This document shows, one piece after another, positions 23,721 to 35,444 of a stretch of DNA of 64,000 bases. This DNA comes from Lonicera japonica (taxonomy: Eukaryota; Streptophyta; Magnoliopsida; Dipsacales; Caprifoliaceae). The stretch is from positions 21,297,839 to 21,361,838 of the forward strand of contig CM038465.1 in the NCBI GenBank assembly GCA_021464415.1. The letters are read 5' to 3'. A model generated the notes under the pieces. The model was not told the origin of the DNA, did not search any database, and was given only the letters and a program-made list of their open reading frames with translations. Made by a program: the position numbers and the translations under genes. Position 1 is the first letter of the stretch. Every line of letters begins with the position of its first letter.

Positions 23721-23985
23721 GATTAATGGAATTTAGATGATGAAAGTTGTGGAGAGAGAGAGAGAGTAACATCTAATTACAAAGCGAATATCTCAACAAT
23801 AACAACCATAGATGTTTATGAAAGTTCACCAGATTTCTTAAAATATTTTAACTTTTGAAGTAGAACTCCTAATATATTTAAGACTAGTGGAATGTCACAT
23901 TGAAACCAAGCATGAATCCAAGAAGAAAGCCATATATCCTTGACAAAATAAAAGCTGAAGAAAAAATTTGTAGAAAGAGAGAGAC
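23721..23985. other. 3' flank of the TIR-NBS-LRR pseudogene
   Basis: No coding. A (GA)n run at 23752-23765. Confidence 0.5.
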
Positions 23986-24642
23986 TTAGATGTTCTGAAG
24001 ACCAAGGATTATGCAGAACAGAAGATACAATGTTATTTCAACAGAAAATTGAGATATACCAGTTGAATTTCTGCCCAATATCTTTGTGTTTGGCAGGTAT
24101 GGAAGATTCTCTAGTGAGTTGCATCCAGATACATCCAACCGTTCTAGTGATTTCATCAATTCCTCAAGTCCTCCAATTTTAGTTAGTTTTTCGTAGCCAG
24201 AAACATATATTTCTTTTAGATTTTTTAAATTTGACAAATTAGGTAATTGTTCAATCGAGTTGCATTTAGAAATGTTCAACAATTCTAAGGATTTCAATTT
24301 CTCAAGTCCCCTAATCTCAGTTAAATCATCCCATTCACTAATAAATAGTTCCTTTAAATTTTGTAAGTTTGAAAGATCCGGGACTTCTACCAGAGATGGG
24401 CAGTTTGACAAGTCCAGTCTCTCTAACATTTCCAAAATTCCAAGGCCCTTAACCTCACGTAACTTCTTGCAATGACAAAGAATTAACTTCTTTAGCTTTT
24501 GCAAGTTTGATAAGTCAGGAAACCTTTCTATGGATATACACTTGCACATGTTCAAATATTCCAAGGATTCCAAAAATTCAAGGCCGTCAACTTCTTGCAC
24601 GAACCTAGATGTAGTTCTTTTAGCATTTTCAAGTTCGATAAG
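23986..24642 (-). pseudogene. TIR-NBS-LRR pseudogene, LRR exon (C-terminal part)
   Basis: Minus strand frame of 204 codons made of TNL-type LRR units about 23-24 residues long: LEYLNMCKCISIERFPDLSN, LKKLILCHCKKLREVKGLG, LERLDLSNCPSLVEVPDLSN, LELLNISKCNSIEQLPNLSN, LERLDVSGCNSLENLPYL. It ends at a stop at 23986 after a hydrophobic tail. A one-frame slip near 24600 separates the first unit (LKELHLGSCKKL, about 24630-24597) from the rest. At 24642 the frame is cut by a 6.6-kb insertion and resumes at 31236. Direction, repeat style and the exact LRR join across the insertion tie it to the NB-ARC and TIR exons at 31-34 kb. Confidence 0.85.
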
Positions 24643-25505
24643 TGTGACGCCTCAGATCTCGTTATGAGGTTTAGACCCCCGGGACCCGAGTAATCACGGT
24701 GCCATACGCGACGGCAGGTTTAATGTGCATAATTTAAAACTTATACAATATAAATTATTATGTAAAGCCTCATTTTTGGAAAATTTTGGCACCCTATAAA
24801 CAATAAAATAAAGTTTAACTATAAATAAAACTCCACATCTGTAGAGTCATTCATTAAATAGAAATCAAATGCATCCATATGAGTCATTCCCTCCAACGAG
24901 GTCCCAGACTCAAATAAAAGTTTATAAATTAATACATGTTGAAAAATAAGTCTACAAAGTGTCCGAGTACATAAAGTTTATGAATACTAAGTCATTCTCG
25001 GACGACGATAAATGTCTAAGGTATGTCAGAGGTCTCTAAACTCTGCACGCGTGCCACCCCGCAAAGAATAATTGCCAAACTGTTTTGAAAAATGGGAGTG
25101 AGCCAAACACGAGCTCAGTGGGAACTATATAAGGCTTTTATATGAAAGTACACATAGGAAAACACATGCAACGTGGAGTAATGAAAGTAATTCGAACCAT
25201 GTATATATACTTATACAATATCTACATATATGTGTATATATATATATTACTCTCTTTAAAACTTTGAAAACTAGGTTATATGCAATGCATACCAAGTGTC
25301 ATCTCGTACCCAAAAATACAACAATATATATATATTACAAAGACACGAGCAAAATAGTAGTATATATCATAAGTCTAGGTGTAAAGCACACATAGGCACT
25401 AATTTCTTAACTACAATCACATACTCTTCTATCTCGTATCGAATATCTAGGATTTACTCTATTGTACATAGCGATCGCGATTTAAACCCTCAAGGCTAGG
25501 GTATG

Positions 25506-28500
25506 CAGCCTATGACGACCGGAATCCCGTTATGAGATTTTCACCTTTGGGACTCGGTTAATCACGGATGCTGTGCGCGACGGCGGGTTTAAGATATAAA
25601 AATCACGAGTTTTAAAAACTTTTTTTAAATAAAATGTCATGTTTTACAAATGCTCGGTATGTGGAGTTTATTTAAATAAAACTAAACCCGTGAGGTTTAC
25701 AAAGCACATTTACACAAATACAATCACATCCAACTCCACATATATATAAAAACCATCTATACAAATCTATAGTCCATTATCCAAAATAATTGTAAAGTCC
25801 ATACATAAGTACAAAGAGTTTAATACAACAAAAGGTTATATACAACCAAGTCCTTGGTTTAAGGACTTCAAAAGTTATAGGACATCAAAGGTTACTAGAC
25901 TCGTAGACCACGCACCAATCCCCAATGCTTAACCTGCAAAACTGTTTAGAAAACGGGGTGAGTCAAATCCGGGCTCAGTGGGAACTATATAAGTTTTATA
26001 TAAAAAATAGTTGTTTTACGTTAATACAGTAGTTTGAAAACCATGCAGTGCAATGCAATTCACACACCCGTGCGTGCAAATCCCACTAGGAATCCTATCC
26101 TAGTCACTAGAAAACTAACTATTTGATCAACCTATTCTGTCCTTAGACTTCCATTGGAATGCCCTAAGTCAATTCTCACATTACTAGAGAATCGTGGATA
26201 TAAACCTACTTGAATTCGTTCTCAAGTGTAACTCAAGGCTATACTATGTTATTCGATACCTATACCGTAAGTTGTGATAATTGGCCAAGTATCTATTGTT
26301 TTCTCTTTAGTTATAGTATGTTATGAGTTCTATACTTGACCATCTATAAGGCTTTATCACTAATTCGTCCTCACAACCAAACCACATTCTCACGCTTGTA
26401 TACCATGTTTCTACGGCCATTAGCTAACAATACTTTCCATTTTATATTTTAGTACATTATGAGTGGCCAACGCTTTCCTATGTATATTATGTTCTTTACG
26501 ATGGTGTCTATATCATTATTCTTACTAAAGGTACACTCGTCCGAGGCAATATATAATCAACCATGCCATACAAGATATGATACAATACAATAATAATGAT
26601 AATATAAGTAATGCATATCCACGACACATCGATCCATATCATATCTCTAGTATAGTGCCTCAGTTTCTCCCCGCGGTCGTCTAGGCCCAGAGCAACAGAT
26701 CCCGAAGGCTCCGAGGCTCTTGTCCATGTCTCCTCCGAGTGGGGAGTGGTTCAGGAACTTGGTTCTCCAAGTAAGTCATTCGGAGATAATCCTCAAGACA
26801 TTTTCCTGGGAATAACACTCCGAATAGTTAACGAGGAGAACGCCTCATACAAACCACATCGACACTCTGGAAGGAACTACACTAGGCGATACCCTAGTAG
26901 GGTGATGACCATTAGTAGCCCAACTACTTCTCGAAAAACTCACCATTGGATAAGTAGTGGCACACATGACCTACTCTGCTTGCCTGGAAAACTCATCGAT
27001 CCTAGAACACATAGTCCTGTGGGAAGGCAAAATACAAAGAGTGGGCTCTCCTTTGTGGGCAAGCACAACCACAGGCGGAGTCACCGACTTCATTTTCTCA
27101 GTGCACGGTTTAGGAATTTTCACCCATGGGCGGCAATAGGTGGCCCGTCTTTCAAGTCACCGGGAGCTACCCAATGCTCGGTCAATCATATCCAGCCCAT
27201 ATGTGTGATTATAGTAACAAACATCACATTTATTCATTTCCCATAATGAATACCATCATCATCATCATCAATCATATATCACACATATGGATAATCATCA
27301 TACATATAATCATACAATCGCTCACTATCCATTTATTATCATTAACATCACCGTCAATCATTTCTACAAGCGTATTCATCACTCGTATACTCTATACGTC
27401 TATCGTCACATGATTATTCACGTTATAAAACCAACTAGTCCATTATTAGTGTCATATATCTCATTATGCTTTATATGATCAAACTAAGGCTATATGTGTT
27501 CCATGATGATTCTCTAGCTATATCATTAAGCCAAACATCTATTAGTGTGTCTCTAGTCCACTCGGCATATAAATACAACTCCCCTATATGTTCATGTTCA
27601 TGACCAGGGCAATCCACACCCTAACAGCTGTGTTTTATGTGTTCTTAAAGAGTATCAAGACTAAACTCTTGTTACTAGTGCCTAGCACGCTCCACACAAG
27701 CCACTAGACCCGCACGTTAAGGCGTATCGCTCCACCGTAGTGGGTTCTCACCACACATACCATAAATAATACCCTTCGATCATATCTAGTGGTATAGATG
27801 TGTACCGCTATCATTAATAACCCACAATCATCCATCTATAAGCATAAGACCTAAAAATCCCAATTTATAAGTCTTGCGGATAGCTACAGAGTTGGTTTCA
27901 CATGAACCTCTAGGTACGCATGATAAATCGTGAAACTAGATGATCAATCACGTTATAAGAGTGATATATATCACTAATCTAAAAATTATTTAGTCCAAAC
28001 CCCAAGAGATGTAAACAATACATGCTTTTGATCAAAATTCCCAATTTGTAGTTTAAATCTTTAACACATCAATCAAACATTGGAAAATAAGTTTTAGTAC
28101 TAGTGTCCCCACCTTAGACAAGCCGAATCCGCAAGTTGATGAAGCGTAGAAGCCGTACCGCCCAAGCCCTAGCTCCAACGTAAGTTCTAACGAAAGAAGA
28201 ATGTGGGAAAGATGATGAATAGTGAAGGAGAAAGCGATTCGGGACTCTAATCTTAGATGAGGGATGAGAGATGTGTAGAATCTCTAGTATCTCTCTCTCT
28301 AGATCTCTCTAGACTCTCCTTCACTCCCCTTGATGTGGTGTGCTCGAAAATGTGGTTGTATGGGTGTTAAATGACTTAAAAACGGGTTAAAAACGCTCAA
28401 AACCGACATTCAAGTGAACCATGACCGATTATGAACCCTTCTAGAACTCCTCTGGAGGACCATGATCGATCATGGCCTTCTAAGATCGATCATGGAAGTC

Positions 28501-28901
28501 ACTACAGCAGCAAATAACTTTCTGAGCCCGAAATAGACCTCGAAACGGCTAAATCTTGACTCGGCCCAAAACACAAAAGTTGTAGAGGGTAAAGAAATAA
28601 AGATGTGGCCGAAAATGGAGAGTCATTTGGATATCGGATGAAAAATTTATGACTTCTTAAAGTTGGCCAAAAATCGACAGATAACGAAAAGTCGAAATAC
28701 CCGATTATCGTTTCGGTTTTGATCCGAACCATTCTAATGACTAAACGAACATTCACATGAGTGGAAGGAGGCTAATATGACCAATATGGAGTGCTTGAAC
28801 ATTACGAGGCTCTCCGAATCAAAATTTTATCACCCGAGGTGAAATGAGCGGACGAATGAAAGCAACTACGAGGAAACGAAAGAACAGGGTGTTACACAGC
28901 C
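25506..28901 (-). mobile_element. nested LTR-like element, same family (3.4 kb)
   Basis: Element 25511-28896 (3386 bp) starts TATGACGACCGG and ends GGGTGTTACA; the first T-A is a decayed T-G. CAGCC flanks both sides (25506-25510, 28897-28901), a perfect 5-bp target duplication. Its termini and internal stretches (e.g. CCCGAGGTGAAAT near 28832, CACATGAGTGGAAGGAG near 28754, the CTCAGTGGGAACTATATAA near 25974) are shared with the outer element or with the fragment at 55.1-55.7 kb. The 166-codon plus frame at 26746 shows no known motif. Confidence 0.82.
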
Positions 28902-29075
28902 CCCAAGGCTGGGTCCCCCCATGGACCACCTACACCTAAATGGTGTACGGTATGCCTCCTCACGGGGTCCCCCTGCGGACCATAGAGTATGCCGCCCTCA
29001 AAGCGAGATCCCTCTACACGAATCAGGGTATGTAGCCACCGAGGCTAGGTTAACCCCATGGACCATTAGTGCCTT
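28897..29075. repeat. degenerate minisatellite in outer element
   Basis: Four or five imperfect units of about 40-58 bp with AAGGCTGGGTCCCC..ATGGACC and closing GTATG; one unit (25486-25505) is now on the far side of the nested insertion. GC-richer than its surroundings. Confidence 0.6.
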
Positions 29076-29245
29076 ACAAAATCGAGAAATCAATAAAAAG
29101 TATTCTCCCAAATAATATACTTATACGTAGTACATATATGTGTGCTAATGACTCCGCCTACCAAAAGCGCATCTAGTCTTTCCAAATACACAACGTCAAA
29201 TCCTTATTCAAACTATATAAACCACCAATTATGTATACGTAATAG

Positions 29246-29271
29246 CTAGATAGATAGATAGATAGATAGAT
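29246..29271. repeat. (TAGA)n microsatellite
   Basis: Six tandem TAGA units inside the outer LTR-like element. Confidence 0.9.
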
Positions 29272-31235
29272 TCATCTTATGATGTATCTAATATTCACAC
29301 GCCATTAAGGAGACTAATACCATCACATGATTATATCCACGCAATACTTGAACAATTGAATGAGTGGACTACTAGTCTACTTGTAGTAATTTCTTGGCTT
29401 GATGGACTATCGTCAATAAAGTAATTAGTTTGTTCAATAGAGTATGTATCTCATGGATATAACATCATTATGACTTTTGGTGGTGATAACATATGTATAT
29501 GTATATGCATATGTATTAAGACCCCCTATTTATCAAATGTACAGCTAAGCTAGAAAACAAGATTATTGTCAAAATAGTGGGTCTCCACTAAAGTCACGAT
29601 GTTAAGGAATCAAAGGCATATGTATATTATCTACATCAAGGAAACCTAACATGTGTATAATTCCATTTCATTTACTAAGCATATATATATGTATGTCTAA
29701 TGCTACATCAAGAACTTCGTAACTAGTTTCACCAGTTAGGGAGTTTTAGAATAAATCGTGTAATCGATTCCAAGCCAAGGAAAATTCATAATTTATAACA
29801 ATTATGGTCAATATAATCTTCCCAGATGATTCTAGTTTATATACCTTTCAAAATAGCTGTGGAAATTTGCCCAGTAACTTTACGAACTAGCAGATTCCTA
29901 ACAAATCTTATCAGTAGCTATCCGATAGTTTAAAGACAACATAAATGTTATATATTTGAAGCATTACAACCAAAATAAGCCTTAAAATGACTAATTTATC
30001 ATTCTATATGCGCATCACAATTTCTTACCCGCTATCGTATTCGTCCATCAGGGTTTTATACCAACCTTCAGTCTTATCAAGATAAAATGGGGGAATTTTC
30101 ATAGAAGTATCAAATTTAAGATATATAAACCACAAATAAACCAAAAGAATTAAGGAAAATCAACACAAGCCTCATGCATAAGCAAAATCTCGAAATTATA
30201 CTACATAGCCCCCAATTTGATTTGAAAATAAACATGCAACACATATTAACTTAAAAAAAGGTTTGGGTATTAGTGTTCCCACCTTATTGAAGCTTAATCT
30301 TTCAGGCTTGAACGATGAATCGAGCCACGGCTTGAGAAGTCACGAATCCCCAAAATTGGAGCTTGAAACCCTCGTTAATGGAGGAAGAGCATATGGAGAA
30401 GGAGATGATGGAGATGATGGTAAAGTTTTAATGATAGGTAAAAAGCTAGGTTTGATCACTCTTTCTCACCCTTAACTGGAGGATTTTCACCTCTCTTAAG
30501 CTCTCTTATGAAGTGGGATCAAGTGGGGTGCAAAGGAAGGAAATAAATGGTTATAAAATGGAGACAAAAGGGTTATAAACCCGCTGGTGCAGCTCTGATC
30601 GATCAGAGGGTCAAAATTCTGAAGCTTAACATTTTTGGGTATGGAGCACTTATCGTATTTTGGTCATAACTTTTTGCTCGAAACTCAGATTGGGGTGACC
30701 TTTATATCCACGAAAAGATAATTCAAAGATATACAACTTCCTAAGAGGAAGTTTTTCCAAATTATGGATGAATAATTTCCATAAATTCGTCGAAGACAGT
30801 GCTCCGCCGAAACTCTACTGAACGATCAGATTTTGCTAACCGGCCTACTTCGCACATTGTTTTGACAAACGACGAGTGTGAATTGGCTTTCGGTCAAAAT
30901 ACAAAATTTGTAAAATGCATAAAATCCTATAAATATGCATAAATGAGGACTTAATTGGATAAGAGACAAAGCAGTTAGGAAACCTCAAAGTTAGCCAAAA
31001 TTAAGAAATCGCGTAAAGCCAAATTACGCCTTTAGCGTGATGAATAGGGTTCGGACCACTCGGAATGCTTAACGATCACTCATGAAAGTTTGAATATATA
31101 TATATAACATGTAGAAAAATATAAATCACACGGATTTCCAAAAAAATCAAGAATTTTGTACCCGAAATGAAAATTTTAAAGCGATAGGAATATAGCTTGT
31201 GGGGAAATTTTATAAACTAAAAATGGGGTGTTACA

Positions 31236-32222
31236 ATATGCCGGGTAATCTTTCTACAAATTCGCAAGCTATCATATTCAAAAGTTGAAGGGACTCCAAT
31301 CTATCTAGGCCTTGGATCTGAGTTTATTAGTGAAGAAACATGTAATATCAAGGAATATCTATTTTTGCTCGTAATCTAAAGCATAAAAACTTATTCTCAA
31401 TTTTTCAAGGACTTTCTGATGAGGTATTTCTTTTAGCTTCCTCAATTTCTCTTCCCATACAGCTCTATCCTTTCCAAATAATAATGATCTTGTAGTTACA
31501 AGAACTGAAAGAAGTCCTCCTGCGCTAGATACAGTTTTCTGAGCAAGGATACCATAATCTTTTGGAGGAGATTCCCCCATGAAAGCATACCTACTAAACA
31601 ATTCAAGAGAATGATTGAATTTCTTCAAATGTGGTTCATAACTCCCATATACATCCTGTAGATTTTCTATCTGACAAGTTGCTTCAAGTGTATCCAAAAC
31701 CTTTTTATTTCTTGTTGTAACTATGATCCTACTTCCTGTACCAAACCACTTGCACTTTCCAACAAGCTTATCAAATTGATATTTATCATCCACGTCATCT
31801 AGAATAATGAAAACCTTTTTCATGCCAACTGCGTCTTTGATGTAGTTGATTCCTTCTTCAATATTGTTAATTTTGCCGACTTCCCTCTTTCTGATCTTAG
31901 ACAGAAGTTGGGTTTGCAAATTGACAAGACCATTCCGGTGATTTGAATTTGCTCGAATATCTTCAAGGAAGCAACAACATTCGAACCCCTCACATAGTTG
32001 ATTGTAGATGACTGTGGCAATAGTTGTCTTGCCTAGGCCACCCATTCCATGGATTCCAACAACCCTTACTCCAGTGGAATCGACATTTAGTAATTCCTTC
32101 ATGGCTATAACGTGATCATCTAGTCCAACCAAGTTGTCGGGCAATTATGTAAAATTCTTCTTCAACCCAAGCAACACGTCTTGAACAACCTTCTTTACTA
32201 GTTCTCCTTCATGCGTACCACA
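31236..32222 (-). pseudogene. TIR-NBS-LRR pseudogene, NB-ARC exon and start of LRR
   Basis: Minus strand. From about 32222: GTHEGELVKKVVQDVLLGLKK, a TAA stop (32145-32147), then the NB-ARC ATPase switch: LVGLDDHV, P-loop GIHGMGGLGKTT, RNBS-A, kinase-2 VFIILDDVDD (ends in D, typical of TNLs) and RNBS-B GSRIIVTTRNKKVL. The GLPLA motif is degraded to GGLLSV. A TAG at 31359-31361 sits just before IFLDITCFF (ARC2), after which the sequence jumps within a few codons into LRR (LESLQLLNM, FVERLPG), so the rest of ARC2 and the first repeats are deleted. Order and wording resemble flax L6-type receptors. Several independent breaks mark it as a pseudogene. Confidence 0.88.
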
Positions 32223-33118
32223 TACATATGTAACCCATATAAAAAGGGAAAAGTTAATTTGCTAGGAAAGAATAATAAAAATCAAAGGAAAATAGTATAT
32301 AATGAGACCCAAGCAGTAGCTACAGTGATCAAATGAGGTGGATTACAAGTTATATCCTCCCCGAGCAAGATCTGTAACGGTGAATATCCCCATGTTATGC
32401 CCTTACCCTCCCCTCCCCCTCCCCTATGTTTGGAAGAATTGATCTATTTAGGGGTGCTTTTGGTTTCGGTTCAAGTGGAAATTAGGGAGACTCAATCGAA
32501 GCCAAATTTGAAAATTCGGTTTTGATTCTGGTTTGCTTTCTAAAGCTTCCAAACCAAGGCCTAAACCAAACTTTTCGATTCAGTTTTATTCTGTTTTCAT
32601 ATATTTTCTTTTTATAAAAAATAAATTTGAAGGTAAAACTTGTTTTGGTCACAAAAAACAAAAACAATAACTCTATGTTTTGCTCCTACTTACTTTGGTA
32701 AAAAAAAAATAAAAAATGAACTCTTATGCTTGTAATTATATCATATATAGCTCCAATATTCATAATGGCTTTGAGAGTTGTTTTCTCACTAGCGCTTGTG
32801 AATAATATTATTTTTGAGTCCTCAGTTATGTTAAACACTAGCACACCCCAAACCGAAATCAAACTTATCCGGTTTGGTTCGATTTTCAAATTCACCACAA
32901 TACCCCTAGTTCTTTTTACTATTTTAACAATTATTCTTTTTAAATGATTACGCGTTCATCATTAGTAGGTATTAACCACAGTGAATGATTAATATTAAAT
33001 TTAAACAATTGATTTAAAACAAAAACTTATTCAAAGTTTGGATTCAACCTTTAATATTAAGCATTTAGTATTCAATGGTTAATAAATAAATTTTTTTTAA
33101 AAAAAGACGCATCCTTAC
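32223..33118 (-). other. intron of the TIR-NBS-LRR pseudogene
   Basis: A GTAAGG donor lies on the minus strand at 33118-33113 directly after the TIR exon; the expected acceptor just before GTHEGE at about 32222 is not a clean AG. AT-rich, C-rich CCCTCCCCTCCCCC at 32408-32424. The small frames at 32482-32947 look incidental. Confidence 0.65.
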
Positions 33119-33786
33119 CCATTAGTTTCTTTTTTCAATTTCAATCCCTTCAATTCTGCAACTATTCTTAAAGCGTTCATCCATCGTTGGACAGTCTTTT
33201 CATCCAAACTCTTCTTGTGGTCGTGAAAGGCTTTCTCGTAATTTCCACTTTGATGTTTCACGTCGGAAGGCTCAACATAGTAAAAAATAGGGAAAATCTT
33301 TTGTGTCCCATTCAACTGGCACTCTACCTTCTCGGCTAGCTCACGGAGGCACCATTTACTGGAAGCATAACTTTTGGAGAAGACAGGGATCGAGATTTTT
33401 GAAACCTTGATAGCTTTGAGAAGCTCGGCGCCAATCTCTTCACTGACGCGAAACTCATTATCATCCCTAAAACTGAGAATACCGGCCCTATGAAGACAGG
33501 TGTAGAGAAAATCGGTGAAGCCTTTGTGAGTGTCTTGGCCACATAAACTCAAGAATACTTCGTATTCCCCCAATAATAATAGATCTACTGCAGGAGAAGT
33601 AGATGGTGCAGTAGTAGTAGTAGTGGTGGTGCTGAGAAGTGAAGTTGGGGTAGGTGGAATTTGCCTCTTTCTACGAAGAGAGTTGCGGCGAATCAGAAAC
33701 CAGGTAAGGATGATAGAAGCAGCAGTAGCAGCAATAGATGCAATTGTCACAATTGCAAGTGTCCAGAAAGATGCCTCACTATACAT
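33119..33786 (-). pseudogene. TIR-NBS-LRR pseudogene, TIR exon with membrane anchor
   Basis: Minus strand, ATG at 33786-33784. Residues ~5-32 form a hydrophobic segment (FWTLAIVTIASIAATAASII...) followed by basic RRNSLRRKR, a signal-anchor pattern as in L6-like TNLs. After a threonine-rich linker comes the TIR domain: YEVFLSLCGQDTHKGFTDFLY (usual FRG is LCG), GILSFRDDNEF, IPVFSKSYASSKWCLRELAE with the conserved SKWCL-EL-E glutamate, IFPIFYYVEPSDVKHQ, and WMNALRIVAELKG. TIR domains of this kind cleave NAD+ on activation. The exon itself is open and ends at a GTAAGG donor, but downstream exons are broken. The arginine of the FRG motif is replaced by cysteine. Confidence 0.88.
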
Positions 33787-33831
33787 TTGTTTTTTCACTC
33801 TTCGTTCTCATTCCAGGTACCAGTAAGTTTA

Positions 33832-34726
33832 TCTCTCTCTCTCTCTCTCGCCTTCTATGCGATGAAATGAAACGAAAGAGGTGTATTCAATTTAATTTTC
33901 AATTTCAATTTTTTTTTTATAAATTTTTGAAAATTTCTAGATTTTTTTAAATTTATAAATTATTTTAAATTTCTATGAAATTTAATATATTTTAATAAAT
34001 TTATATAGATTTTGATAAATTTTAAAGAATGGACTTTTTAGTATTTTAATAAATTTATTAATTTTTTGTAATTTATTTATTAAAAAATTAATATAATTTA
34101 TTATGTTAATTAATTTATATTTTAGAGAACCTTTATTTATTTTATTAATTATTATTTTATTTTATCATTTTCTAGATACTTGAGAAGAACGGAAAGAATT
34201 GATAGATACTCGAAAAGAGTGTGCTCCCTTGGCCAATTATTTTGTATCATTTAATTTTTTTATTCAAGTCTTGGATAGAGATACACAAGTCTAGTTCGTG
34301 GCCCAGTTGAGCTGGTTGTGCGGCCCAATTAGGAAGGTTAATGGGTACGATAATTATATTTAATTAATTTTTATTTTACGTATTCATACTAATATTTATT
34401 TTAATTGATAAAAATAAAGTTGAATTCTTATTATTTTTTGTTAAATTCACCTTATAATTTATTGAGAGTGATATGTGTTTTGATGGATATAGTGAGTGTT
34501 TTGACTTTATATATTTTGGCTATGAAAGAATTATAGTTGAATTTTCTAAATTAATTAAACTTGAACAATTTTATTTTTTGCGAATAATAAAGTCAAGATA
34601 CCAAATTATTGCAATACAAGAGTAGACTTATCGCGCATGAATGCTTATTAAGATGATATTAAATATATGACTCCGAAATCCTAGTCAATTAATTCATTAA
34701 TTTTATTATCTTTCTTAATATTATGA
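33832..34726. other. AT-rich upstream region, no gene recognised
   Basis: A (TC)n run at 33832-33849 lies 46 bp upstream of the TNL ATG, in the likely 5' UTR. 33900-34180 is extremely AT-rich with TTTAAATTTATAAA-like repeats. No coding. Confidence 0.55.
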
Positions 34727-35444
34727 CTCCTCGACAACGGCGCCAATTTTGTTTTCATCGCAAGAAAAGCACTAATTCAAAAACTTTTATTTTACTATAT
34801 TATATTAATAACGTAGATAGTGGAAATAAATGATCAAATCCACAAGGAATGATAATCTAGAATTTGTATTAATCTAATTTACTTATTACAATAAGAAAAA
34901 TAAAATTACATCAAAAAATAAAATTCCAAACTAATCTAATAAAAATAAAAACTATATTCCTAAGATAGATGGATGAAATTTCAAATCCTTATCTGCATCG
35001 AATTACATCTGCTACAGAGAACATTCCACAGACTCGAAACTTGAAAATTTCTTCATTTCCTAACCTTCATAATACAACTTCAATGACGAGATATATCTGT
35101 TCTTCCAAAAACACAAATAACCTCACCACCTGCTATCGTACTGCAAAAATCAAGGCTCGAAATCTCATTATGTTCTTCAATCGTAAAGTTTTATTTGCTC
35201 TTCCAAAAACATAAATAAACTAAACATGGTGTCGTATAATAAAAATTAGGAGTTTTACAGAATCCTCGCATATTTCTCTCAAGAAAAGATACATCTGTTA
35301 AAATCGCAGACAATTTCTCAAAAAGAGTTGCACAATTAGAGTTGAGAGTTTTGGTTAAATTGATTAATTTTTTTTATATGCAGGATTAGTAAAATTAACA
35401 GTTTTATCCACTTCCCCAACTTGAATGTTGCTTTGTCCTCAAAG
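34727..35444 (-). mobile_element. Athila-like LTR flanked by both PPT and PBS
   Basis: On the minus strand: a TTGAGGACAAAGCAACATTC..AGTTGGGGAAG polypurine-tract region (35444-35411), an LTR from TGGATAAAACTG to CGATGAAAACA (35410-34750, 661 bp, TG...CA), then TTGGCGCCGTTGTCGAGG (34746-34729), the primer-binding site used by Athila-type Ty3-gypsy elements. A 3' LTR should be followed by host DNA, not a PBS, so this LTR appears shared between two internal regions. The region beyond the PBS (left of 34727) has no coding I can recognise. Confidence 0.65.

Larger units (their letters stand above)
24638..31240 (-). mobile_element. LTR-like element (about 3.2 kb) split by a second one
   Basis: Element 24643-31235 reads TGTGACGCC... 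at the left and ...GGGTGTTACA at the right, i.e. TGTAACACCC to GGCGTCACA on the minus strand, the termini of a family of long plant LTRs. Flanks are ATAAG (24638-24642) and ATATG (31236-31240), a 5-bp duplication with one change. No protein domains and no internal second LTR were found, so a solo LTR or a large non-autonomous element is most likely. After removing the nested element it is 3.2 kb. It interrupts the LRR exon of the TNL pseudogene. Confidence 0.78.

Noticed and set aside
26746..27246. 166-codon plus-strand open frame
   Set aside because: Lies inside the nested LTR-like element, antisense to it, with no recognisable motif and a composition typical of chance frames in GC-richer DNA.
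1..33786. The CNL fragment and the TNL pseudogene as one working resistance cluster
   Set aside because: They belong to different NBS-LRR classes, lie 23 kb apart with many insertions between, and both are broken.
33530..33870. Plus-strand frames with serine and valine runs
   Set aside because: They are the antisense of the TIR exon and its threonine-repeat linker.
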